NCBI GenBank assembly: GCA_003344405.1
Contig: NOWV01000179.1
Location: forward strand, 62,001 to 126,000
DNA from: Trichoplax sp. H2
Taxonomy: Eukaryota > Placozoa > Uniplacotomia > Trichoplacea
Direction: 5' to 3'
Length of the DNA stretch: 64,000 nucleotides
Numbering within the stretch: the first letter of the stretch is position 1; every line of letters begins with the position of its first letter. Under the pieces are notes generated by a model that was not told where the DNA came from, searched no databases, and saw only the letters and a list, made by a program, of their open reading frames with translations. Of the stretch, positions 24,401-37,916 are shown one piece after another. The translations under genes were made by a program, and so were the position numbers.

Positions 24401-27400
24401 CACGTAGACGAAAAAAATTATTGATAAGTTTATGTCAAAATTCGGTTAAATATTGGATCAATGCAGCAAGAAATCTCAACTGTAGACTGATAAGTTGATG
24501 TTGCAAATTTATTTCAATCTCTACCTGTAACAATTAGATTTAAGCTAGTTTTATATTAACATAATGTGAAATTATTGGTATTAAAATTCTCCCTTGACAA
24601 GTTCATCCCTCGCTCATGAATGCTTGACAGTACAGTATCTAATCCATTACTGTAACACGAAGTTGTTTAGTATTTCAATACTTTTTTCATTGAACAGAAT
24701 CGTATAAATGATTCCTGTTGGACATAAGATTGATATTAGCTAAATTTTACTCTCCTAGTTTTGTCCAACTACTAATTTTATTAAAAGTAAACTCATTGAC
24801 ACATTTGCTATGGAGTGATTACAGTCAAAATAAACCGACTGGACGAAAAAGATCATCGTTACCACTAATAGAAATCACTTTGCTCTCACAGAACAATTTA
24901 ACTAATTCACTTCCATTGTCATGATTGCACTCATGGCATATCTTAAAGAATGAATAGTAGCGGGTGGTCATTATTAATTAGTTCCTGTAATGACGTAAAT
25001 ACTGGGTATCATTCTATTCAGAAAAAAAGAAAAATGAACATAATAAAATGAAACAAGCGGGAAATGGAATAGGATTGCCATAAAAATTTTTTAGTTTCGA
25101 GATTTTTCTTTCTATCTTACTTAGCTGTAATATCCATCAACTTTCAGATATATTTTTATACATATTCTAACGAGAGCTACTTCAGTTTAGCAAGAGGGGA
25201 GTTAATAGACGATTGACTGACTAAATAAATAGTAAAATTTAAAGGAAAGTTATTAAAAGACATCAAAAATTATTCTTACAGTGTATTTCAATGTATTGCA
25301 ATGCAAGGGAATTTTCTTCTTTATGCTCTACTACCATAATCATTTCTATACTTTATCAGGACACAAACTAAATGAATTGAAAGCAGAAATAGGGATGATA
25401 TAGTTGCTTATATAGTACGAATCCGATTGCCTATTGCTATAGGCTAAATATATAATATTAGGAAAATACGTTAACTCGATTTAACTCGATTGATCTGGTA
25501 ATAAGTAAGAAACTTGCTACTAGTAGGCGACGATATCGTAAACTACATTATCTACTTTAGATTTCATGACGGATCAAATTCGATTCTAGTATTCTCATGC
25601 AATTAATTGCCCACCGTAGTAACATTGGTACCATCAATGGAACGAGCCAATACCACAATTCATTTTACATTTTGGTCTTTTATTTGCTAGCCATAGATTG
25701 TCTATTTTATATTATGATTGGATATCTTGAAATTAAATATTGTGATTTGTCGTCGAGTTAGTAGTACTCTATTGACTTACGTCTACTTACCCTTCCTATT
25801 GCTTCCATATCAAAACAATAACTACTAATTGATATCCTGTCATTATTTCTCGATCATTGTACTCATATTTTTATTCTGCGGGTAACTGTAGGCGGTTTTT
25901 ATCCAAATACTGTAATTATAACCGAGTTAATGCTAGGATATAGTCTTAAAATTATTATTACCATCGAATGAAATAGATTCTATTTACTGAAACAGATCTG
26001 ACTAATTATCCAAGTTTACCGGAAATCAATCCCTTAGAATTGAAAACTTAATTATTTTCTGAGATAGTATGCTATTAACTTTACTATGTTCTCATCTTAG
26101 GATTTTCGAAGGCGTCCAAACCGACTAATCGCCTCAGCACGTATTTATAAAACGGTGAATAAAATTAGAATCATCATGTAAGTTAGAGGAGATTTGTCCT
26201 ATTTGATATTACTTTCATAACTTAACATTCTACTATTTAAAATCGATAAATTATCACTTTATCTGTCTACACTGGTTAACTATAGAAACTTTCACATTAA
26301 CTATTAGTTTATTCTTAGTTTACAGTCATAATGGTTTAGAATTAGAGGGATGAGATTCTAGTTTAAAGTGATCATTACGTGCAGCTTGAATTTATACCTT
26401 TGGCTCTGTTGCGTAGACTATTATGTTATTTCCTTCAAAATTTTAGTTCTTTCTTAGTTAGCAAAGTTTTAACGGTCTTTAATGAATAAACTACAACAAT
26501 TGTATCTATAAGTCTATTCTTCCATTAACTATTAAATTAAAAATTTTAGACATTCAGTTATTTTGTCATTTAAACTAGAGAAATTCCTTCTACATGAAAT
26601 TAATAATCTAGAACTAGAGAATTTATCTTACTTGCTCAATCATATATGCGTTACAAGATTATTGTTTTAGATTTTTTGTTAATTCTACTCATTAGTCTTT
26701 TCTGTCTATTCTACAATCCATGCAAGTCTATTCGTTACTAAATTATAAATTGAATCATCTCTACAACGAAAATTTTTATACTACCATAGTTAAATCAATA
26801 GCATAGTATTTTGAATCTGCTACTACTACTACTATTCCTAAGATTAACAAATTCAGAAATTATGAATTTAAAAAATTAATCATTATTGTATCTTACTAGG
26901 GTTTATACCAACGGTGATGAATTTATTCCGCCAGCTAAAATTATAATTAGCAAGAAAATTTTAAGTTTGGATCATGTAAGCAAGAGCGATGATTGATATA
27001 AATGGCAATAATGAAGAGAAGCATTACAGAATGTCTTTCATGAAGTAATTGATTTTTATGTATTAATTCTTCAAAATCTCCTTTTGTAGTTGTTATCCAT
27101 CGTTAGTGATCGGATAAGTCTCCAATTTGGTGGCGTTCGAAAGTAAGAGACAGATATTACATTACTCGATTTGCATATAACAAACGTTGTTTTACTAGGG
27201 GATAAAATAATAATTGCAAGAATAATTAGAAAATCAACTTCAATACTGTCCATTTTCTTATAACCACAACAGACAATAATTGATCTCGCTTTCACGTCTC
27301 TACGATAAAATTCTAAGTTCAGTCATTCAATATTAATGACTGTCTTGTCCAAACAACTACACCTAAGGACAGGAAAAATTTTTTAAATATTTCTGGTTAT

Positions 27401-30400
27401 CTTAAGTTAAATCACTTTCCATTTTATTAATCAACAACAGTGGTCTACCCTATCACAACTATCCATTAAAGTACATGCTTATCAGTTTACTTACTATTAA
27501 TGTTATTAAAATTAAATCTAAAAACTAAAATAAAGTAAATAGAACCATTAATAGGGTATTCCATTATAACATTCTATCTATTACAGACTTTGCGATCTCG
27601 ATGGTCGTCCAGTTTTGGAAATACAAGACTTAAAAGATGGCGATGAATATGTCGCGGTCGGAATAAAAAAATTTCAACGTTTAAATTATGGCTTTACAGC
27701 CTCTGCTAAATTGCCAGTATCACTATCTAAAATGTAAGCCGATAGAAATACCAATCTGATTGTAGAATCCTACTACATATTATAAATACTTAAATTATCT
27801 ACATCATTTCATGCTCAAGGAATTCACGGGCTTTATATGTAAAATAATTCATTATTTCTATTTCGGCATAAACATCGGAAGAATCGATACAATTTAATTT
27901 CTGCGTAGATAAATTTTTTAAAACTTTAGTTAATAAAACTGAAATCTAATTCTAGTAATAATCTAAGTTAGAATTGATATAGCCCGGATATTTAATCAAG
28001 AAGTGATACGACTACAACAGAAAGTGTGGTTTTGATTAAATTGTTACTAATCAACAAGTTTCTTTGGCCGGTAGCAAAAAGCATAATAGCTCCAACTCTA
28101 CCGACAGTAGTATAAAAAGTGATGGCATTTCATCATTAAATTCATTGCATGGTCAAGATTCAGGCTTTGTAAATCGCGGGAAAAAATCCAAGGTATTCTA
28201 TCTTTCCTTTCTACAGTTACTGACGTCTACCGGCAAATGATAATGCTGTACTTCGCTAGCTATAAATTTTAATAAAATAGTACGTTGGATATTTATATAT
28301 AACTTATGTTTTTGTTTGAAAATTTTCATCGTAGAAAACCAACGTTAAAAGCTATCCAAATGGTATAAATGGGGACAATAGTCTGCAAGTAGATGACAAA
28401 TTAATAGAAGAAAAGAAAACATTCCCAGCTAAACCGGTAAAAGTTAAAACAAAAAGAAGGAAAACATCTCAACAGAGCGCAAATGATAGCACAGATGACG
28501 GTGCACCAAGTAATCCTCGTCATCAACCAAACAAAAAGGGTAAATAATTTTCATTTATTTTTATCTTCTTAATTAGCAAATAATGCTTGAAAATTTCTGT
28601 TTTCTAGTCCCATTTATAAAATAATTTTACTATAGGAACGAATTGAATACAAAATGCAGATTTCATAAAGCATTAAATGTCGTTCGAAACTGATATCCAA
28701 ATTGATTTCATTTTCTCTTTCAAGGTATATTTAAAGCAAGTAGTATTCGCGATGAAGCTGCAGATGCAAAAGAAATTAAAGATGATAAAGGTAAATTCCA
28801 GAATTACTAGAGTAACTAATTAACTCCTCCAATGAACTTAACCAATGTCTTAGAACGTTATCGTGGAAGTGCTTGCTGAAGTAGAAACTTGTAGCACAAA
28901 TAATAGCTGATGGATTCATACATACAATAATTTTTAGGAGAAAACTAACCAAGCATCTAAAATTGATTAAATAGAGCTATCATATTATCTTTTCAATAGT
29001 AATTCAATTTTCTTTAATGTTATTAACCAGCAAACAATGCCCTCTTTCAAATTTAAAGGAGATCTATGACATACTTCTTAAGTAGATACTAAATAGCAAA
29101 AGTAAAATACTCTATATTCTTTAAAATTCTTAAATAGTAAATTAGTTTTAAATGATAAAATTCGGTTTAGGCAACCCTTGATAGTATCGGAGCAATAAAA
29201 AATAATTTATTTACCGGAGCTTTAATAATTTTAACAACAAATCAACTAGAATACCGTAATCTCCAACTCTAAACCTTAATCCTAACCCACTTTACCATTT
29301 GAGAACAGTTAACTATGCAATTAATATTCTTACCTTATAAATGAATAAACAATCAGATAATTAGATTCATAACTTGTCTCAGCACTAATAGCATAACTAG
29401 ATTCTATTGCCGTACACTCTTTTAAAGATACTGCTGTAGAGAAAACTGTGGATATGATCAAGGCAGAGGAAGTACAGGAAGAAATCATTCGTGATGATGA
29501 TGATCAAGCTATGGAGGCGACTCCTATCAGTACTAAACCTAGTAAGCTGCCAATTCCTATCAGTCAATCCAAGGTAAATTAACACTATTTAGGTATGCAT
29601 ATGATTGCTCAAAATATGTCACAGACCAAAAATTTAGTCCAAGAAAGGAAAAGCATTAATATATACTTTGCAGCACCATAATTTCATCACCTTTTATAAA
29701 CAATTTCTATAACTTTACTAATATCTAAAACCGCATCCTAAAACAAAATAGGCTTGAATGGTAGTTTAAATGTATAGTTCATATACTCTATAATTTCTAT
29801 AGCTAACTACTTATGATATATAGACTAAAAATCTGTTAAAGTTAAACAGGAGTGATTTATTATCGTTTTCTATAACCACATTCTAAAACAAAATAGCTTA
29901 AATAGGGATTCAAACATTTACTTCATGATTACTGCATGAGTATTAGGGACTAGTTACGATATATTGGTTACAGCAGAAAGCTTCTAAAATTGAGTAGAAG
30001 TAATTTATTGGCAGTAGATGATATCAATTAATTGAAGTGAGGATTTATCAAATAGTAATGTTAATCACTAAATTGAATATACTTAGTCATATACTTCACG
30101 GTATACCATTTCAAGCTCTAAGACCGAGTAAAAATGAACACTAGGTGAATAATGACTTAGAATATTAGCAAGAAACTCAGTCATCTGAAGTTTTCAATTT
30201 TATTCACCAATTTTAAAAGATGAAAATAAAGTAAGAAATAAAATATCGGATAGATGAGTATCAAACAATTTTAGTCAAAATTCTGATAAAAAATAGTAAT
30301 TAAAAGAATTGAAATAAGGGTTATACAAGTACTGTATATAATGTTCTGTTGATCAAGAAAGAACTTATTATAAAATCGTTTTTCACCCAGTTTTAGTAAC

Positions 30401-31522
30401 TGTTTCACTTTTATGCATGGGTATTATACAGAAATGTATACTGTAAAAGCTTAGCTAATAATAGCCTTGTTATCTCTGAACTATATATTGATAGATTATT
30501 ATTTGTAGTAGAAGGTATTTATAGTATTGACATAGGTGTTGTTAAGAGAATGATAGGAATAATAACTTGTAGCAATTTCACAGCTAGGCTAGAATCTATT
30601 CACAAGATAGTAATGCATGCAATTTTTCCCCCTTTTTTCTTTGTCCCCATTTATTACAATTGCTGGATAGAAAACTAAGAAAAATGCGTCTGCCCGATAG
30701 GAAAGCATACAGGACACAACAGATGCAATTAAATTCACTGAAAATCATCTAGCTCGAGATCAACTTCTTGTCTCTAACCATGAAGAGCAGCAGATCGTTA
30801 ATAAGGAAATTGAAAATTTACAATTCAGCGATAACCAGCAAATCTTAAATGATGAGCTATCGTCAGAAAATCCGACCCAACCTAGTTCTACTCTTGTTGA
30901 GCGAGATGATCAACAGTCTCATGATGATCAAGATCAGTACAATGATCAGATTTCGCTCAATAATTCCAATCAACATACTGATTATACGGCTGAGAAAGAG
31001 ACTCAAGAAGGAGATCAAGTAGAGTCTAATCAAAAATTAGACGATAATTTAAATCAGTCAAATCCAGAAGAAATCGATCAAGTTACTCTAGAAAATACCA
31101 ATGGAGATCAGAAAGAACCAGTTACAAGCTCAGAAACTCAAGATATAGAGCACGATCGCGAAGAAATCCAACCAACACCAATCCAAGCCATTGAAGTTCA
31201 AGAATTACTTGAGAACGACCGACACGATGCTGATACTGCCAACCATCAGAAGGAAGAGCTAACTGCTAATGCAGATGTCCAATATATACCGTCAAATCCT
31301 GAAGAAGTTCAATCAACATCAGTCCAAGCTACTGAAGTCAAAGAACAACTAAAGGGCAATCAGCAAATTGATAGCGCTAATAGTCATCAACAGACTGAAG
31401 ATAATGTTAATAGCCAACCACAAATTGACCAAGAAAAAAAAAATATTCAATCATCTGAATCTGATGCGGAAGATACTACTAGCAAAACAGATAACATTAA
31501 CAACCAAGAAAACACTCAGTAA
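21498..31522 (+). CDS. Doublecortin-family protein with two DCX domains and a long acidic tail
   Basis: DCX domains bind the groove between microtubule protofilaments and stabilise microtubules. Eleven exons fit in phase: 21498-21796, 23378-23438, 26101-26177, 26900-26975, 27090-27142, 27587-27733, 28075-28192, 28335-28539, 28725-28790, 29440-29573 and 30713-31522. They sum to 2,046 nt, giving 681 aa. DCX1 fills exon 1 (HIHVYRNGDRFYKPRRFTV, then GGNYVAGGSEKFVRI). DCX2 spans exons 3-6 (IRIIMVYTNGDEFIPPAKI, LLSIVSDRISLQFGGVRKL, CDLDGRPVLEIQDLKDGDEY). Exon 5 is only 53 nt but supplies the core helix of DCX2. Exons 7-11 encode a low-complexity Ser/Lys- then Glu/Asp/Gln-rich tail with an internal repeat. 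Domain order matches animal DCX/DCLK; no kinase or p25-alpha domain follows, so it is neither a DCLK nor an apicortin. The start ATG lies in a perfect AAnATGGCGGC motif. Confidence 0.93.
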
Positions 31523-33116
31523 AATTGGAGAAAGCAGAAATCGTGCTGTAATAGTCGTAATGAATTTATATTATCCTTCATTCCTAAAAATTTTTCTTGC
31601 ACTATATAACATGCTAATCTTGTTAACGTAGATCAAGGCTAAGATTTATAATAATAGATCCTAGCCATACTATAAACTAATTCGACATAATTGGATTGTA
31701 TGCAGAATACGATAAATCTATCATAGTTTAGTGGTCAAAAATCAGTTATATAGAAGAAACCATTTCATCCCTGACATATTTATATTATTTTATAATAATA
31801 TTTACATGGAATAGCTAATTCTTGTTAAACATCTAACTTATCGCCAATTGATGTTGTTTTAACGTCATAATTAGGCCTTTAAGTCAGTTTTACAGACGTC
31901 TGATGATGCATTTCGCAGTAACTGTATCGAAATATATCAATTTATTTAAATGTAGTTACGAGACTGTTTATCAGTCAACTATTGTTTTAAATTTGCTGTG
32001 TTAATATTCACCATAATTTACATCATACCACTATGAGGTAATGATTGATTTAAAAGTTTAATACTACTGCTACATGCGAACTGCACTGTATTCATTGTAA
32101 TTTATAATTAAAGTGTTTACCGGTAGTCTTAGCTACATCATTTGGTGTACGAAAGCTAATTTAAATCACTGTGTTCAGTATTTCCTGTATATCTACGATA
32201 TATTTACCTTCACACAGCTATTAAAATAATACCGATATTTATTGTAGCCTTCTATTGCTACTAGTGTTATCTATTTTGATATCTTATTATACTCTAAACT
32301 TTATTATTACTGCTAATTAAATCGGTCCAAAAGCGATAACTATCGATATATTCTTTATGCGATGAAATAGAATTGTTTGGTATAGGCTATTTGGCCGATA
32401 CACCCAATAGCTACTTGCCTAATTATAATTTATAATTAACTTAAATTATTTATCATGATTATTATATTTATTTTATAAATAATTATACATTGCAAATAGA
32501 AAACATCAAACTATTGGCAAGATAAAATTAATTTATATATCACAATTTAACCATTTTGCTAGTTATATTGAGATTATTGCTTACAAACTAGGATCAATTC
32601 ATATTTATTACAATAACGTTAAATAATATTTCTCTAGCCGCATCTTGTAGATATGATAACGTCTGCATAATGTTAAAATTTTTCATAAAATTCATCCTTC
32701 GTTAAACTTTAATAAAAAAGGTTTACGTAGTAGTTTACACAAATTTATAATAATTATTATAATTAACCGCCTATTTTAAAAACTATGGTAGTTAGTTGTA
32801 GCAATCAAGGAAAGCTTGCACAGTCAATAATACAAAATTATGGGAAATCTGGTCCCACAACATCAGTAACTCAACTATAAGCTCTAAGTCAACAGAATTG
32901 AAATTTATAGCATATATACATTTCAGCTATTATGTCATATAAACGTATAAAATAATATTTATACATACGAGTACATGCATGTCCTATTTCTAGAATACGA
33001 GCGTATTGGCGATACGCGATATAACGATGGCAGCGTAAAGTTAAATCAAGTTGTAGCGATTAAAAGGAACTATAAAATTTTCTTAAATTTTACCAGGACA
33101 CCAAGCCATTTAAATT
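31523..33116. other. Intergenic region between converging doublecortin and MCM9 genes
   Basis: 1.6 kb of very AT-rich DNA. I see no exon, RNA gene or clear tandem array. It must contain both 3' UTRs. Confidence 0.5.
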
Positions 33117-36100
33117 TTAATCTGAATTATCATTTAAGAATTCTTTCCTTTTCCTTTTTCTGCGATCTTGTCCGCTGCAGAATGATGAAGGAGACATACC
33201 CACAGACAAATCTAGATCAAGATCTTCTGGGGATAACTCTAATGTAAAAAGGCTTGAAGGTCCTACTTCTTTAATTTGTGACTGATGGTTGGTTTTAACG
33301 ATATTCATTTTCTTACAGTTTTCGTAGTTTGCACCACCGCTACCACTGTTAGTATCATTCCTATTTGGTGAGACATTGCCTATGTGTTTTGACATTTGTG
33401 ATAGGCCACTTGACGTGATAACATTGCCTTTCGGTATGACGCCAGTATCTTGCGAAGATTCAGTATCATTTTTCGATTTAACTGCTACTTCGCTTACTTT
33501 ACTGCTGCTATTCAATGTGCTGTTTGCAGAACTAAATAATTCGTCCTTGTTCTTGTTTTTTGTCCTAACGTTTGTAAGTATAATTTCAAGATTATCCTCA
33601 GGTGGTTCAACATTCTTAGAAACCGATTTTTCTTGTACTTTAGAAATAGAATTAGAGGGTTTATCACGTTTACGTGATAACTGACTAGAATCAGCTGTAG
33701 AAGGAGACAAATGGCCTAAATCAAGTCTCTGTAATACAAATTCACACTGCTTCTTAAATTCATCATCAGGATCGTCAGGAAATGACGAGTGTAAAACGTT
33801 TGCACCACCAAGTAAAGCTCCGCCATGCATTGATGACTCGATTAACATAACGGATACCACAGCGTCAGCAACTGTTACCTAATAGAACATATTTTAATAT
33901 AACGTCAACAATTTGATAGAGCAGGATAGTAAAATAGAGTAACAAACCTCATTTCTCATCATTAGTCTCGCGTGAGCTTGAGCTAGCCTAACGCTACTTT
34001 CTAAAAGTCTTAAAGTTGTTCTGGTAGAATTCTTGTGGTCAGACTGCCTCTGTTTTTGATAATATTGCGAGAGAATTAGACTACTTGACGCAGTCATTTT
34101 TGGCTTGAATTTTTTCACGTAGCAGAGATAAGCTCGTAATTTCGTCATATTCCATAGCTCTGATTCACTAGTTAAACTGGGAAAGAAGTAATATAAAAGA
34201 TAATTACCCATATTATAATTTAAATTACTTTAAGATCTTGCTATCTACGGTGGGATATTATACTACTTGCATCATTACAACACGAGGACACGTTTACCTT
34301 GTGTCAAGAGATCGGCTATTCAAGATAAACGATGATACCAGTTTGTCCCAACTTTCATTAAAATTATCCATCATAATTAATACTAGATCGAATCGGCTAA
34401 GAAGAGGACTAGCCAGTGCGACGTTAACGCTTACAGATTCGTTAGGGTCATAATTGCCTTTAGGATTAGTTGCAGCAAGAATAGTAGTTCGTGTGTTTAA
34501 TTTGCAGACTAAGCCAGCCTACATCATAAAGGAATAACGTTTCTGTTTTCTTATAATATTTATTTAATAAGATATAATTAATTTAAATAAGTCATTCGCA
34601 AATAATTGTAATTCAGTATGGCATAAATTACCTTAGCAACACTTATCGTTTGCTGTTCCATCGCCTCATGTATACTTGTGCGATCATGTTCTTGAATGCT
34701 GTTGAATTCATCAATACAACATAATCCGCCGTCAGCAAGTACTAAAGCGCCAGCTTCCAATTGCCATTCTCCTGAATCCTGATATGAAGGCGACTCAAAT
34801 TTCAGAATCTGACGACTAAAACTCTATACAAGTATGTAATAATGTTGTACATACTTTGACAGCGGTTACGGTTAATCCTGCGCTAGTGGAACCGATACCG
34901 GTGGTTAAAACTGATCTCGGCATCACTCTAGCAGCATATTTTAAAAACTGTGATTTACCAGTTCCTACGATTAATTAGTTAAAGGGATTTAAATTAGTTA
35001 AACTTGAAAAAATAATATCGATTTCGTGACCCAATTGTATTTACTGTATATATGCAATATCTATATATAATACCTGGATCTCCGACAAGTAGTAGATGAG
35101 ATTCTCCACGAATCTTTGTGCCAGATGAATCTATTCTTTGAACTCCTCCAATTAAAACTAAGGTTACTGCTAATTTGATTATGTACATACCATAAACTTG
35201 TGGACAAAAGGAGGATAGAATAAAATTTCGTCCTGCATATGGATTTTCTTTATAATTTTGCCAATGCTGAATAAATTGTTGCTCAAGTTCTACATGAGTA
35301 AACAGATGGATGTCCAGATTATTTGTGTATTTCGATAAATCATTCATATAAATGAATCGAAAAGGTAACACGAATAAGAATGCATACAAAGCTATTCTCT
35401 TACATAAGGCAATTGATGTAAACGAATGAGTGAGTGATTTTCTAATTACCTGGCGTAATAGCAATTCGAGTGCGCTGTTCATTATTAACTTGTATATGAT
35501 TGACTTTGAGAACGATTTCCACATCACACCGTTGATCAGTTGATAAAAATCTCCATCTACGACAAATGAGCCCGGTCAGGGTAACATCGTCTCCAGGTTT
35601 GCAAGAGTCAACTAAATCATCCTCTAAGACAGCTATTATTGACTGAGGGATCTATGGGTTTGATTTTAATTAAAGAAAATGATGACAGTTTTCAAGAAGG
35701 ATATTATGAGCGCATCTAGTAAAAGCTTACGTATAATTGTATACGGTAGATTCTATCATTGCTTCCACTGTCAGCTTAAATATTCCGAACATACTTTACA
35801 TTCTTTTAGGTCATTTATGATTAACTTGATTGTAAAAGCATGATTTTCACTATGGACGTTTGACCATGTCAACTACTTTCAGGTTAACTATCCCATGACT
35901 AGTACATTCTATCCTATCCTCTACTTTTTAGTTTAAATACTGTATGTACTGTATGTATATTGTGCGTATGTATAACTATGAATATTCCAATTCTAATTCT
36001 ATGATGTGATTTATTTTTCAGCTTTATTATTGCCTGTTCATGATCACTATGCAATATGCACATTCTATGATATCATCCACTTTCTCACTGCATAATCATA

Positions 36101-37163
36101 TAGGCACGACTACTGTACGTCTATTCTATGATGCCATGCATTTCAGCTTCAATATTACGTAAGTACGACTATGTCCATTCTACCATGTCATCCATTTTAG
36201 TTTAATTATTACGTCAATAGGACTATGTGCATTCTATTATGTCATCCAATTTTAGCTTAATTATGACGTGAGTACATAGTAGGACTACCAGCATAGCATG
36301 TAGTGCTATCTCGTATACCTATTTCAGCTTAACTTAAACTATCATCATCATGAATTAATCAATTGAGCAAGATACCGTTCCCAGGGGTAATTTCTGTACT
36401 TGTTCTTGAATGACAATTTCTTGATAGTCACGATTTGATGGAGATGTCGATTCACCATTGGTCATTGGCATAAATTTACGCGAGGTGCAGCCATCAATCG
36501 ATGGGCAAATTGTTGGTTTTTTAATGACAAAATTTCTCTCTAATTCAACAGGTACTTTAAAGTTTAATCCACACTCGGAACAGACAAATGTTTTCTCGTA
36601 TTCGAGTACCTTAGCTATGCCAGCTCGAACAACGTTGGCTACAAGCATAAGAATCAAAATCCATTTACAATACTTGTCATCAAGAACTTATGACTGATGT
36701 AAGACAATGATGGACAATTCCCTCGACCTGCTGTACCTGTTATGGAAACAAAACGTCCTACATCTTCTGATTGTGGAATGCTATAGCGATAGATTTCCTT
36801 GACGTTAGCATAATCTGCGTTGTGCAATCTCGAATGGATATTTTTCTTGATTGTTAGCCGATCATTTCCACTATGTCGAATAATATCGGTCTGGATTCGC
36901 TTGACTGCTTCGTCCAAAGTTGATAATAAAAATTGGGGTCGGTCCAACAACAACGGTAAGATCTCTTGAACTGTATTGGCCAAGAAGAAAACATCAATAT
37001 TGATAGGATAATGGCGTCTTGGATCTTCCCCTAATAATACTGTTTCAATTTCTGTTGCAAGATTTTTGGTTAAGTACGATTGGATTAGATCAATAAAGTC
37101 GTCATTGGTTTGATCAATCTCTTGCAGCGAACATGTTGATTCATCACTTGAATTTGCCGCCAT
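33117..37163 (-). CDS. MCM9: DNA helicase MCM9
   Basis: MCM9 pairs with MCM8 in a hexameric helicase used in homologous recombination and mismatch repair, rather than in origin licensing. Nine exons fit in phase: 36737-37163, 36376-36638, 35450-35651, 35074-35289, 34855-34964, 34632-34778, 34298-34518, 33948-34176 and 33117-33878. They total 2,577 nt, giving 858 aa. In order: the N-terminal MCM domain; a zinc finger ([15 protein letters not shown]); the OB-fold segment [33 protein letters not shown]; Walker [17 protein letters not shown], split by an intron; Walker [30 protein letters not shown]; the arginine-finger segment [10 protein letters not shown]; and the winged-helix region [31 protein letters not shown]. 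The tail after the core is about 240 aa, much shorter than in human MCM9 (1,143 aa in total), and ends in a basic RRKRKRKEF stretch, a likely nuclear signal. The start lies in an AATGGCGGC context. Confidence 0.96.
35750..36290. repeat. Minisatellite-like array in an MCM9 intron
   Basis: In the 724-bp intron between MCM9 exons 2 and 3, units of about 60-70 bases repeat with variation. Each has CATTCTA(T/C)(G/C)ATGTCATCCA-like sequence followed by TTTAGCTTAATTAT and AC(G/T)(T/C)(A/C)AGTACGACTATG-like sequence. The clearest copies are at about 35990, 36060, 36120, 36175 and 36230. The array accounts for most of the intron. Confidence 0.7.
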
Positions 37164-37916
37164 TCTTCCTCCATCGTCTTGGTACTGTCTAGTGTCTAGC
37201 TCATTCTGTGTGGACGGTATGGACTGTGGACAGGACTGTGTTGAGTATGCTCACTCGCTTAGTGCTTTACAGTGTACAGTGTACCGTACAGTCATGCTGC
37301 ACCGTGACGCTGGAGAACCTGTACACTGTACTGTAGTACTGTACAGTACTGTACACTGAGTAGAGTCTACTGTACAGTACAGTACACGTGTGGATGGTAT
37401 GGACTCTGGTCAGAACCGTGTTGAGTACAGTATGCTCAGTGCTTTACAGTGTACAGTGTACCGTACAATCATGCTGCACCGTGACGCTGGAGAACCTGTA
37501 CTCGGTACTGTACAGTGTACAGTACACGACGTGTGGACGGCATAGACTGTGGACAGGACTGTGTTGAGTATGCTCACTTATTCAGTGCTTTACAGTGTAC
37601 AGTGTACCGTACAGTCATGCTGCACCGTGACGCTGGAGAACCTGTACTGTACACGACGTATGGACAGTATGGACTCTGGACAGGACTGTGTTGAGTACGT
37701 AACTTGAGTATGCTCACTTGCTCAGTGCTTTACAGTGTACAGTGTACCGTACAGTCATGTTGCACTGTGACGCTGGAGAACCTGTACTGTACTGTACACT
37801 TGTACAGCTTCGGAAACTTGTCATTTCGTCACCAATCCTCACATCAATTTTAGACATCAACATCGAAGCGAGCACTATCAAGACTCTAAAAGTTGGGAAA
37901 ATTACCGATATCCAAG
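37164..37916. promoter_or_regulatory. Bidirectional promoter of MCM9 and the S28 peptidase gene, built of tandem repeats
   Basis: The 753 bases between two diverging start codons are largely four tandem units: about 37208-37387, 37388-37530, 37531-37653 and 37654-37802. Each contains (G/T)GGA(C/T)GGTATGGACT, GTGTTGAGTA, GTGCTTTACAGTGTACAGTG and TGACGCTGGAGAACCTGTAC-like blocks, joined by variable runs of GTACTGTAC. The core blocks are strongly conserved between units while the GTAC runs vary in length. Start sites must lie in or beside the array. Confidence 0.75.
37208..37802 (+). repeat. Four-copy tandem repeat, 123-180 bp units
   Basis: See the promoter entry covering the same stretch. Unit length varies because the palindromic GTACTGTAC filler grows and shrinks. 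The block TTTACAGTGTACAGTGTACC occurs in every copy, and CGTGACGCTGGAGAACCTGT in three of four, the last reading TGTGACG. The copies are similar enough that recent unequal exchange or slippage is likely. Confidence 0.88.

Noticed and set aside
27071-27295. 74-codon minus ORF
   Set aside because: Antisense shadow of a real 53-nt doublecortin exon.
21498-31522. Doublecortin gene as an apicortin (DCX plus p25-alpha), known from Trichoplax
   Set aside because: Two complete DCX domains and no p25-alpha segment; a plain tandem-DCX architecture.
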